Source: Holophagales bacterium
GTDB lineage: Bacteria; Acidobacteriota; Thermoanaerobaculia; Multivoradales; JAGPDF01
DNA: 64,000 bases
Direction: 5' to 3'
Assembly (NCBI GenBank): GCA_016699405.1
Contig: CP064972.1
Coordinates: 4,991,501 to 5,055,500 of the forward strand
Numbering within the stretch: the first letter of the stretch is position 1; each line of letters begins with the position of its first letter. The notes below the pieces were generated by a model. The model saw nothing but the letters and a program-made list of their open reading frames with translations. It was not told where the DNA came from and searched no databases. The position numbers and the translations under genes were made by a program. Positions 26,055-33,393 of this stretch are shown here, one piece after another.

Positions 26055-27204
26055 AACTCAGGCGCTTCTGGAGGTAGGGGAGTAGCGCCGCCAACTGGCT
26101 TGCGACCCGCTCCGCGACCCGACCGTCGCCGTAGAGCTGACTTGGAGGGTAAGCCCCGTGTCTCAACTGGGCCGTAATGGCATCTCGAATCGCTGCCCTC
26201 TCCGTCGCGACTCTCGAGACGTGCTCGTCAGTCTCTCGGCCCTCTTGCCGGTTACCCACGAGGACCACCGGGGTACCAAGAAAGCTGGCATCTCGCACGA
26301 AGCTCGAGGAGTTCCCTACAGCGCACACGGTGCTGGCCAGCACGGCAAGGTACTCCTCCGGGCTGAGATTGGTGAGGGTCCGAAGCCAGTCAGCTCCTCT
26401 TACCACCCGATAGACCCGGATCGCCTTGCTGATGTGATCCGATCCCGCGTCGATGTTCGGCCAGAGGAGAAGGGTCGGCATCGCAATCTCGCCAAGAGCG
26501 GCGAGCACTTCGTCCATCTGCGCGCGCTCGCCACCGAACTCCGTCGTCGTCGGATGGAACACGACGAGCAGAAATGGCCGCCCCGGGTCGATCATCGCTC
26601 CGGAGCCCCGGCCATTGAGCACCTCGGGCTCGAGATGGCGGTCGAGCGTGAGGGCGATGTCACCGCTCGGGCAGCCGACGCCGAGAATCGTCTCGGGACG
26701 CTCTCCCATCCGCACCAGATACTCCGCCGAGCGAACGGTGGCAGGGAAGTGGAACTGTGCGAGCTTGGAGATCGCGTGCCGCGCACTCTCGTCGATCGAC
26801 CCCGAGACCTCGCCGCCCTGCATGTGGACGATGGTCAGATTCATGTAGGCCGCGGCGAGCGCCGCGGCGAGCGCCTCGTAGCGATCGCCGATCAGCAGCA
26901 CGAGATCGGGAGCCAGGCGCTGGAACTCGCTGGCGAACTCGATCGTGGCGAAACCGACCGACTTCGCCATGGTCACCGGACGCGATCCCTCGAGCTCGAT
27001 GAAGATCTCGCCGTCGACCGGGAAGCCGTCGCGGCGCACACCCTCGACCGGCTGGTCGAAGCGCTCGAGGACCATCGTCCCGGCGCAGAGCACCTGCAAC
27101 TCGAGGGCAGGGTGGCGCTGGATCGCGGCCATCACCGGCTTGAGGCGACCGTAGTTGGCACGGTCGACGAGCACCACGCAGACCTTGCGGCGAGAGTCAC
27201 TCAA
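26041..27204 (-). CDS. neuC: UDP-N-acetylglucosamine 2-epimerase, hydrolysing (NeuC type)
   Basis: This 387-residue protein has VCVVLVDRANYGRLKPVMAA at the N-terminus, VLLIGDRYEALAAALAAA, IVHMQGGEVSGSIDESARH and VGNSSSFVRDASFLGTPVVLVGNR, all typical of hydrolysing 2-epimerases. These release ManNAc or a related 6-deoxy sugar from a UDP-sugar as the first step to sialic or legionaminic acids. The start is TTG at 27204, supported by GGAGG six bases upstream; no ATG lies nearby. The longer frame to 27783 is a shadow of neuB. Confidence 0.88.
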   Translation of the reverse strand: MSDSRRKVCVVLVDRANYGRLKPVMAAIQRHPALELQVLCAGTMVLERFDQPVEGVRRDGFPVDGEIFIELEGSRPVTMAKSVGFATIEFASEFQRLAPDLVLLIGDRYEALAAALAAAYMNLTIVHMQGGEVSGSIDESARHAISKLAQFHFPATVRSAEYLVRMGERPETILGVGCPSGDIALTLDRHLEPEVLNGRGSGAMIDPGRPFLLVVFHPTTTEFGGERAQMDEVLAALGEIAMPTLLLWPNIDAGSDHISKAIRVYRVVRGADWLRTLTNLSPEEYLAVLASTVCAVGNSSSFVRDASFLGTPVVLVGNRQEGRETDEHVSRVATERAAIRDAITAQLRHGAYPPSQLYGDGRVAERVASQLAALLPYLQKRLSYVDE

Positions 27205-28255
27205 CGTCTTCCTCCGAAATCGCTTCGTCCGCCAGGAGCGCGCGGCGCAGTCGTCTCCCGACCAACTCATCCCGGCGGGCCGGCGGCAGGCCGGTTCCCG
27301 GCTTCTTGAGCCCGAGATCGCCCTCGGCCAAGAGGTGTCCGACGGCCAGGTCGCGAGCCGCGACGAGGCTCTTGCCGAAGATGCGACCGAGGTCGGCGAG
27401 CTCGCTCGCCGATCGGTCCTTCTCGACCGGGCTGCTTCGCTCCCGGTGCAGGAAGCTCGCCCCGGCGACGAGCTCGGCGAGCTCCGCCGGAGTGAGCGAG
27501 GAGCTCGTGTCGGGCCCGAAGGCCTCGCGCGAGAAGGCGACGTGCACCTCGAGCAGATCGGCGCCCAGCGCCACCGCGCCAAGGCCGGCGAAGATGGTTG
27601 CCGAGTGGTCGGAGAGGCCGACCGGGCACTCGTAGCGCGCCGCGAGCTCGGCAAGGACGTTGAGACCGACCTTCTCTGGCGGGCACGGGTAGGCGGTGGT
27701 GCACTGGAAGACGGCGAAGGGTGAGCCGTGCCGGCGGAGCAACTCGACGGCGCTGTCGAGCTCGCGCCAGCTCGAGAGGCCACTCGACAGCAGCACCGGC
27801 TTGCCGGTCTTCGCCACCCACTCGAGCATCGGCGTGTTGCCGACCTCTCCCGAACCGATCTTCCAGGCCGGGACGGCGAGGCGTTCCAGCAACTCGCAGG
27901 CGGCGAGCGAGAAGGGCGACGCGAGGAAGATCAGCTTGGCCTCGCGGGCGTGGGCGGCCAGGCCGGCCCACTGCTCCTCGCTGAACTCCATCCGCTTCCA
28001 GTAGTCGAAGCGCGTTGCGTCCTGCCAGCTGAAGCGGACGCGCCACGGCTCGCGCAACGTGCTCTCTTCGGCGGCGATGTGGACCTGGAACTTGATGGCG
28101 TCGGCACCGGAGCGGGCGACCGCGTCGACGAAGGCGTGGGCGCTGCCGAGGCTACCGTCATGCGCCTGCGCGACTTCGGCGATGACGAGCGGCGCCGCGC
28201 CGCCGCCTACCGGGCGGCCGGCGATCTCGAAGGAGGGGACTGTCGCGTCGCTCAT
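27197..28255 (-). CDS. neuB: N-acetylneuraminate/legionaminate synthase-like protein (NeuB)
   Basis: This protein of about 352 residues has VIAEVAQAHDGSLGSAHAF and DAIKFQVH at the N-terminus, WKIGSGEVGNTPML, VLLSSGLSS, FQCTTAYPCPPEKVGL and VGLSDHSAT. The C-terminal part (GKSLVAARDLAVGHLL onward) is the SAF antifreeze-like domain. It condenses phosphoenolpyruvate with a hexosamine to a nonulosonic acid. ATG at 28255 shares a base with the upstream TGA; GTG at 28258 in the same frame is an alternative. It overlaps neuC by 8 bases. Confidence 0.9.
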   Translation of the reverse strand: MSDATVPSFEIAGRPVGGGAAPLVIAEVAQAHDGSLGSAHAFVDAVARSGADAIKFQVHIAAEESTLREPWRVRFSWQDATRFDYWKRMEFSEEQWAGLAAHAREAKLIFLASPFSLAACELLERLAVPAWKIGSGEVGNTPMLEWVAKTGKPVLLSSGLSSWRELDSAVELLRRHGSPFAVFQCTTAYPCPPEKVGLNVLAELAARYECPVGLSDHSATIFAGLGAVALGADLLEVHVAFSREAFGPDTSSSLTPAELAELVAGASFLHRERSSPVEKDRSASELADLGRIFGKSLVAARDLAVGHLLAEGDLGLKKPGTGLPPARRDELVGRRLRRALLADEAISEEDVE

Positions 28256-28647
28256 CACGTCGTCTCCTTCCGCGCCGCGGTCGCAGACTCGCGGCTTGCC
28301 GGCAACCCCTCCCCGTCGTCGCCGATCTCCTCCCAGCCGGTGAAGCGCACGGCGTTGTCGTCGAGGTAGACGTCGGCCCAGGGCTTGCCGAAGAGGATCT
28401 CGTCGTACTCGACGCCGTGGCGTCGCAGCCAGTCGAAGGTGACGGCCCCCTGCCGTGCGAGGACCTTGGCGACGTTGCCGTCGCAGCTCTTCATGTGACG
28501 GCCGGTGTGGAGGATGACGTAGTGACCGGCGGCGCGCAGGGCGCGGAGCTTCTCCACCGCTCCAGGCACCGGCTCGAGATCGGCGTAGAGCTGCCCCGGG
28601 CGACGGAGCTGGCAGACGACGCCGTCGAGGTCGACGCAGATTCTCAT
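28255..28647 (-). CDS. HAD-superfamily capsule biosynthesis phosphatase
   Basis: This 130-residue minimal HAD protein has ICVDLDGVVC (nucleophile Asp at about residue 6), ILHTGRHMKS (motif II), EILFGKPWADVYLDDNAV (motifs III and IV). The short length without a cap resembles KdsC-like and capsule-locus phosphatases. It may dephosphorylate the 9-phosphate of a nonulosonate, or a product of the kinase-nucleotidyltransferase enzymes further down the operon. The ATG at 28647 has GGAGG at good spacing, so translation restarts here after the 78-base gap from the epimerase gene. Confidence 0.75.
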   Translation of the reverse strand: MRICVDLDGVVCQLRRPGQLYADLEPVPGAVEKLRALRAAGHYVILHTGRHMKSCDGNVAKVLARQGAVTFDWLRRHGVEYDEILFGKPWADVYLDDNAVRFTGWEEIGDDGEGLPASRESATAARKETT

Positions 28648-28725
28648 GGGACCTCCAGGCGCGCCGCCGCGCCCGGTCGGGGAGGAGCGAGGCGAACGGG
28701 GGGCAAGGGATTCTCGCTCAGGTGC

Positions 28726-29706
28726 TCAATCACGAGTCGCACCGCCTTCGGCAGGTGCAGCGAACGCCGCCACCGTGTCGCGCAGGCCTTGCTGCAGGTC
28801 GACGGCGGCACGGAATCCGAGGATCGCCGCCGCCACCGTGAGGTCGGCGAGCGAGTCGCGCACGTCGCCGGCCCGGGCCGGCTCGTGGCGAGGCGCGAAC
28901 GCTCGGCCTGCGGCAGCGCCGACAGCGCGCGCCAGGTCGAGCAAGGACGTCCGCGACCCGGCCCCGATGTTGAAGGCGCGACCGCTCGCCGCGGCGGGCG
29001 CCCCCGCCGCCAGGAGGTTGGCCACGATCACGTCGGCGACAAAGGTGAAGTCACGCGTCTGCCCGCCGTCTCCGTAAATGACCGGCGCCTCGCCGGCGAG
29101 ACAGGCGGCGGCGAAGCGCGGGATCACCGCGGCATAGGCACCGAGTGGATCCTGGCGCGGACCGTAGACGTTGAAGTAGCGCAGCCCGACGCTCTCGAAG
29201 CCGAAGCAGCGATCGAACGTCGCTGCGAGCTGTTCACCCGCCACCTTCGAGAAGGCGTAGGGAGAGAGCGGCCGGCCCTCTTCGCCCTCGCGCTTCGGGA
29301 GGCGTTCGCTGTCGCCGTAGACGCTCGAGGAGGAGGCGTAGACGAGGCGGCGAACGCCGGCTTCGCGAGCCGCGGCGAAGAGATTGGCGGTGCCGGTGAC
29401 GTTGACGGCGATCGTGGTCGCCGGATCCTCCATCGAGCGCGGGACCGAACCGAGTGCGGCCTGATGGAAGACGAAGGCCACGCCCTCGCAGGCCTGCCGG
29501 CAGACGGCAAGGTCGCGGAGGTCGGCGTTCAGGAGCTCGATGCGCTCGCGCGCGCGGGCGAGGTTGGCCCGCCGCCCGGTCGAGAAGTTGTCGAGCACGC
29601 GGACCCGGGCACCGCGCTCGACGAGGGCGTCGACGAGGTGCGAACCGATGAAGCCGGCACCGCCGGTGACGAGGACGGGGACGTCGGTCAGGTCAGGGAT
29701 GGGCAT
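28726..29706 (-). CDS. NAD-dependent UDP-sugar epimerase (SDR, GalE/WbpP-like)
   Basis: This 326-residue extended SDR protein has VLVTGGAGFIGSHLVDAL for NAD binding, LDNFSTGRRANL, the Ser in YASSSSVYG and the YAFSK catalytic pair. DNFSTGR and the overall length match UDP-GlcNAc and UDP-glucuronate 4-epimerases of surface polysaccharide loci. It would supply a galacto-configured donor, possibly a uronic acid that is later amidated. ATG at 29706 fits the family's start, but no Shine-Dalgarno sequence precedes it. The frame runs to 29775. The region upstream is occupied by the IS110 element, so this gene may have lost its native coupling. Confidence 0.85.
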   Translation of the reverse strand: MPIPDLTDVPVLVTGGAGFIGSHLVDALVERGARVRVLDNFSTGRRANLARARERIELLNADLRDLAVCRQACEGVAFVFHQAALGSVPRSMEDPATTIAVNVTGTANLFAAAREAGVRRLVYASSSSVYGDSERLPKREGEEGRPLSPYAFSKVAGEQLAATFDRCFGFESVGLRYFNVYGPRQDPLGAYAAVIPRFAAACLAGEAPVIYGDGGQTRDFTFVADVIVANLLAAGAPAAASGRAFNIGAGSRTSLLDLARAVGAAAGRAFAPRHEPARAGDVRDSLADLTVAAAILGFRAAVDLQQGLRDTVAAFAAPAEGGATRD

Positions 29707-29741
29707 GGAGAGGAGCTCGTGGGCCCGGGGACTCGGTGCCG

Positions 29742-29758
29742 CCCTGCCCCCAGGTCCC
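29742..29758 (-). repeat. 17-base dispersed repeat, copy 1
   Basis: On the minus strand this reads GGGACCTGGGGGCAGGG. It is identical over 17 bases to plus-strand 59340-59356 and matches 15 of 17 bases at 59572-59588. All copies are intergenic. A REP-like or recombination-associated family is possible, but GC-rich composition raises the chance of coincidental matches. Confidence 0.5.
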
Positions 29759-29786
29759 TTCCATGAGAAGGCCATGTGGTGTCAAT

Positions 29787-29804
29787 CGGCCGACTTGTCG
29801 GCCG
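29787..29804. repeat. Perfect 8-base inverted repeat beside IS110
   Basis: CGGCCGAC and GTCGGCCG are separated by TT. The repeat lies downstream of the transposase gene. It may be a transcript hairpin or a subterminal element of the IS. There is no T-run on either side to make it a clear intrinsic terminator. Confidence 0.5.
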
Positions 29805-30023
29805 CGCTCGAGGTCTTGGGCGAGGGTCCGGTGCCACGCTTCCATCCGCACTCTCGAGGAGCCCGCGTGGGGCTCGGTGCCTTTTGGTGTCCGATCGGAG
29901 CCGGGTGCTGCCATCTCACTCGCGGCCTGCGAGGCCTAGGGACCTGTCGCAGTCACCCGGACCCGGGTCGGACCCTGGCCCAAAGTCGTCGACTCCTCTC
30001 CTACCCGAGATGTCGTTGCCGTT

Positions 30024-31086
30024 TCATGCAGTCCCGGCGGCGGTGCGCAGAGCCTCGTAGGGTTCGCCGCTCACCCAGAGCCGATGCAGGAGGACGGCGA
30101 GCTTGCGGGCGATGGCGACGATCGCCCGTTTCTTCGCCGCTTTGCCGCCGCGTTTCGACAGCGCTTCGCCAAATCGCCGCAGATCGCTGTCGGGTGCGAG
30201 GGGACCCAGGATGTACTGGGCCGCTTGGACGAGCAGCTTGCGCAGGAAGGGGTCACCTTGCTTGGTGATCCGCAGCTGGGGCTGGCTCTCGCCCGAGTCC
30301 CGGACGCCGGGGACCAGTCCCAGGTAGGCCCCGACCTCTCGACTGCGGCGGAAGCGCTCGGGGGTTTCGATCGTCAGCACGTAGCTGACCGCCGTGACGA
30401 CGCCCACGCCCGGGACCTGACGCAAGCGCTCGGTCTCGGGATGACGACGGCCGAGGCTCCTCGACCTCACGGTCGAAGCCCTTGATCCGCTCCGTCAGCT
30501 CCATCACCGTTTCGAGAATCCTCAGCAGCGAGGGCCGCAGGCTCTCCGGCAAGGCCGACACGGCACGTGTAGGGAAGGCCTCCGTCGAACACTTGGGCAG
30601 ACGTCCTCCAATCGCCTTGACCGCGCCGCGCACGTGATTGACCGCCATCGTGCGCATCCGCACCAGGACATCCCGCGCCCGCATCACCTCGAGCTCTCGC
30701 TGAGCGGCTTCGCTTCGATGCCGCACCGGATGCAGCAGCTTCGGCTCGACACGCGCCAAGCGCGCCAGTGTCTCGGCGTCCAGCACGTCCGTCTTCTTCC
30801 GGCTCTTGCCGATCAGCGGCAGCTGACGCGAATCCGCCACGATCACCTCGTGTCCCAGACTCGACAGCAGCCGGCTCATCCACGGCGACTGCGCTCCCGT
30901 CTCCAGCACCACCTGCATCGGGCCCCAGCGCGCCGACCAGGCTCGCAACGCGGCCTCCGAGCTCCCGATCCGCTCCTGCCCTGCCTGCTCCCCACTCACC
31001 CGGTCGAGCACCACCACCTGCGTCCAGCGGTCCCCCACGTCCAGTCCCGCCGTCCACCCTCCCTCGCGCTTGCTATTCTTCTTCAC
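30024..31086 (-). pseudogene. IS110-family transposase, frameshifted
   Basis: The N-terminal part (GTG at 31086, reading to about 30460) has the DEDD RuvC-like domain: TAGLDVGDRW, VVLETGAQSP and KKTDVLDAETLA. The C-terminal domain continues in another frame from about 30470 to 30024, with RLRQVPGVGVVTAV, YLGLVPG, and SGESQPQLRITKQGDP, which includes the Ser region of Transposase_20. Joining the two needs one base skipped around 30455-30462 (GAG GAG C CTC). The combined length of about 354 residues is normal for the family. The GTG has AAAGGAGGT at ideal spacing. Either a decayed gene or, less likely, programmed +1 frameshifting. Confidence 0.85.
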
Positions 31087-31235
31087 GGCCAACCTCCTTT
31101 CTGGGCCCCAGCCCGTCACTCTGCAGACCGTAAAGGTACTGCGACAGGGGGGTTGGCCTTCTCATTCCAATCTCGCTCTGGCTTGGGATGACCGCGGGGA
31201 GAGGGCTCGGGCGGGGGGTCGCGTCGGCTGAGGCA
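31087..31235 (-). ncRNA. IS110 5' noncoding end, candidate bridge RNA region
   Basis: These 149 bases upstream of the transposase hold no gene. IS110-type elements encode a structured guide (bridge) RNA in the noncoding end upstream of the recombinase, so this is where one would be expected. An inverted repeat joins GGTTGGCC (31151-31158) to GGCCAACC (31087-31094). In the transcript the second arm overlaps part of the GGAGG ribosome site (31093-31097). The RNA call is inference from position and family. Confidence 0.35.
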
Positions 31236-32552
31236 TCAGGCCTTCACCACGTTCGCCCGGGGGGTGCGGTAGACACCCCGCGTGTCGACGACCAGGGCCG
31301 CGTGCGTCGCCACGAGATCGTAGTCGACGGCGCCATGGTCGGTGACGATCATCACCGCATCCTGCGCCGCGAGCGTCGCGGCATCGAGCGCGATCGAACG
31401 CATCTCGGGCAGATCGGGCCAGGAGCGCATCTTCGGCGCCACCGGGATGTGCGGGTCGTGGTAGCTCACCACCGCCTCGAGGTGCAGGAGCTTCTCGATC
31501 ACCTCGAAGGCCGGGCTCTCGCGCGGATCGTCGATGTCTTTCTTGTAGGCGAGCCCGAGGACGAGGACTCGGCTTCCCTTCACCGGCTTGCCCTGCCGGT
31601 TGAGCCCGCTGGCGAGCTTGGCGACGACGTACTCCGGCATCCCGGTGTTGACCTCGCCGGCGAGCTCGATGAACTTCGGGACCACCCCGAACTCGCGGGC
31701 CTTCCACGAGAGGTAGAAGGGATCGAGCGGGATGCAGTGCCCTCCCAGTCCGGGGCCCGGCGAGAAGCGCATGAAGCCGAACGGCTTGGTGGCGGCGGCG
31801 TCGAGCACCTCCCAGACGTCGATGCCCATCCGGTCGTAGACGATCTTCAGCTCGTTGACCAGGGCGATGTTGACGGCGCGGAAGATGTTCTCGACGAGCT
31901 TCGTCGCCTCGGCGGCGCGCGACGTGCTGACGCGCACGACCCGCGGCAACACGGCACCGTACAGCGCCTCGGCGAGGTCGCCCGAGAGCGCGTCGACGCC
32001 CCCCACCACCTTCGGAATGTTCGCGGTGCCGTACTTGGGGTTGCCCGGGTCCTCGCGCTCCGGGGAGAAGGCGAGGAAGTAGTCGCGACCGGCGACGAGC
32101 CCGGTGCGATCGAGGATGCCGCGCACCACCTCGTCGGTGGTGCCGGGGTAGGTGGTCGACTCGAGGATGACGAGTTGCCCCGGACGCAGCGTCGCGGCGA
32201 TCTGCTCGGCGGTCTTGACGACATAGCTCAGGTCGGGCTCGCGCTGGGGCGTCAGCGGCGTCGGCACGCAGATCAACAGCGCATCGGCTTCGGCGAGGCG
32301 CGCGAAGTCGGTGGTCGCCGAGAACTTGCCGGCGGCGCCGAGCGCGGCGAAGCGCGCCGCCTCCAGATGGCGGATGTAGCACTCGCCGCGGGAAAGCGCG
32401 GCGACCTTCGCGGGATCGACGTCGAAGCCGAGCACGTCGTAGCCGCCCTCGCCGAAGACGAGGGCGAGCGGCAGACCGACGTAGCCGAGGCCGAGGATGC
32501 CGACCTTGGTCTGGTGGGCGGCGAGCTTTTCGAGGAAAGGATGGGTTGGCAT
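31236..32552 (-). CDS. Nucleotide-sugar 6-dehydrogenase (WbpA/WecC type)
   Basis: This 438-residue protein has KVGILGLGYVGLPLALVF for NAD binding. The catalytic segment is GPGLGGHCIPLDPFY with the active-site Cys, and VLGLAYKKDIDDPRESP lies in the C-terminal domain. HCIPLDP with Ile at this place is typical of UDP-N-acetylhexosamine dehydrogenases rather than UDP-glucose dehydrogenase. The product would be a UDP-hexosaminuronic acid, a good candidate substrate for the three amidotransferases. The ATG at 32552 has AAGAAGAG upstream. An insertion sequence now separates this gene from the rest of the locus. Confidence 0.88.
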   Translation of the reverse strand: MPTHPFLEKLAAHQTKVGILGLGYVGLPLALVFGEGGYDVLGFDVDPAKVAALSRGECYIRHLEAARFAALGAAGKFSATTDFARLAEADALLICVPTPLTPQREPDLSYVVKTAEQIAATLRPGQLVILESTTYPGTTDEVVRGILDRTGLVAGRDYFLAFSPEREDPGNPKYGTANIPKVVGGVDALSGDLAEALYGAVLPRVVRVSTSRAAEATKLVENIFRAVNIALVNELKIVYDRMGIDVWEVLDAAATKPFGFMRFSPGPGLGGHCIPLDPFYLSWKAREFGVVPKFIELAGEVNTGMPEYVVAKLASGLNRQGKPVKGSRVLVLGLAYKKDIDDPRESPAFEVIEKLLHLEAVVSYHDPHIPVAPKMRSWPDLPEMRSIALDAATLAAQDAVMIVTDHGAVDYDLVATHAALVVDTRGVYRTPRANVVKA

Positions 32553-32728
32553 GGACGCTCTTCTTTCGAAATCAGGGGGTCGGGGTGCGCAGCTCCCTGC
32601 AGCTACCTTTCCGCCCGAGTCCCTCGGCCCTGCCCGGGACGACCGGGGGGCATGTTGGCCTGACGGGCTCCGCCCCCTTCGGTGTCCGGAGAACACCGCC
32701 AGGGGGCCGAGTCGGCTCGTCGCGGGCC
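32553..32728 (-). promoter_or_regulatory. Structured leader between antiterminator gene and biosynthetic genes
   Basis: This 176-base interval contains a 13-pair interrupted hairpin at 32672-32707: GCCCCCT with AGGGGGC outside, CGGTGT with ACACCG inside, and a 7-base loop. A smaller GCCGA/TCGGC hairpin at 32706-32716 competes with its base. No T-run follows on the minus strand, so simple intrinsic termination is not evident. Its position just after a NusG/RfaH-like gene makes it a candidate pause or recruitment site for processive antitermination. Confidence 0.45.
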
Positions 32729-32741
32729 TCAGCCCGCGACG
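32718..32741 (-). promoter_or_regulatory. 10-pair hairpin spanning the antiterminator stop codon
   Basis: CGTCGCGGGC (32718-32727) pairs perfectly with GCCCGCGACG (32732-32741) around a 4-base loop that contains part of the TGA stop at 32729-32731. No U-tract follows on the minus strand. It may stabilise the mRNA or slow polymerase. The coordinates are read directly from the sequence. Confidence 0.55.
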
Positions 32742-33313
32742 CGATGGATCGTCCCGGCTCCACTACCGATGCCGGGCGCGATGGCATCGCGCTCGACGAC
32801 AGCCGCGACCGAGCGGCGCAGGAGGGTGACCGAGACCACGAGTCGCGTCTGCCCCGCTTCGCGGAGCACGACGCCGGAAAATCCCTTGAGCGGCCCGTCG
32901 ACGACGTCGACCTCGTCGCCGGGCCCGAGATAGGGATGAGGAACCAGCCGTTCACCGGCCTGCTGGAGGCGCCAGATCCGCTCGAGCTCGGCGTGGAGCA
33001 GGTCCTGGTCGCGCACGTCGAGGGTGCGCACGACGAGCTGGCTGCGCAGCGCGGCAAGCCGCTCTTCGGCGCTGCCACGGAAGAAGACATAGCCGGGGAA
33101 CAGCGGCAGAAACGAGACACGCTCCCGCCCGTGACGCTGCACGTGCTTTTCGGCAAGCGGCAGGTAGAACGGCGCCTGGCGTTCGAGCAGGTGGCGAGCA
33201 AGCCCCTTTTCCTGGCGGCTGCGGACGTGGGCCACCCACCACGGGAGGCGGCCGTCGCGGACGAGGAAGAGATCGCCGGGAAAGAGGTCGGGCTCTCGCT
33301 TCAGCAATGGCAC
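32729..33313 (-). CDS. NusG/RfaH-like transcription antiterminator (UpxY/LoaP type)
   Basis: From GTG at 33313 this is a 194-residue protein. WWVAHVRSRQEKGLARHL opens the NGN domain, FLPLFPGYVFFRG is its conserved core, and the C-terminus has a KOW motif (GDEVDVVDGPLKGFSGVV). Specialised NusG paralogues of this kind travel with RNA polymerase and suppress termination in long surface-polysaccharide operons. It lies ahead of about 32 kb of collinear biosynthetic genes, which fits. The start is uncertain: TTG at 33307 is also possible and neither has a strong Shine-Dalgarno sequence. The longer frame to 33793 is a shadow of the upstream gene. Confidence 0.85.
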   Translation of the reverse strand: MPLLKREPDLFPGDLFLVRDGRLPWWVAHVRSRQEKGLARHLLERQAPFYLPLAEKHVQRHGRERVSFLPLFPGYVFFRGSAEERLAALRSQLVVRTLDVRDQDLLHAELERIWRLQQAGERLVPHPYLGPGDEVDVVDGPLKGFSGVVLREAGQTRLVVSVTLLRRSVAAVVERDAIAPGIGSGAGTIHRVAG

Positions 33314-33393
33314 GGCTCGACGACTCGCTCTGCGATCCGGGCCCGCGGCTCGCGCCGGACGGACCGGGGCCGAATCAACGACGGAAGCCGGCT

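Larger units (their letters stand above)
29707..30023. other. Intergenic stretch between epimerase and IS110 transposase
   Basis: No convincing gene is seen in these 317 bases. They hold one copy of a 17-base dispersed repeat (29742-29758), a perfect inverted repeat (29787-29804) and several shorter GC-rich inverted repeats such as GACCCGGGTC near 29968. Part of it is probably the 3' end of the IS110 element. The exact element boundary cannot be fixed without related copies. Confidence 0.6.
29776..31235 (-). mobile_element. IS110-family insertion sequence (approximate limits)
   Basis: An IS110-type recombinase with flanking noncoding ends lies between the epimerase and nucleotide-sugar dehydrogenase genes, interrupting an otherwise collinear polysaccharide operon. 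IS110 elements usually have no terminal inverted repeats and make no target duplication, so the limits given are simply the neighbouring gene borders. The single-base frameshift suggests that this copy no longer moves by itself. Confidence 0.6.

Noticed and set aside
32718..32741. Intrinsic terminator after the antiterminator gene
   Set aside because: The hairpin is strong, but no U-tract follows on the minus strand, so it is listed as a structured site only.
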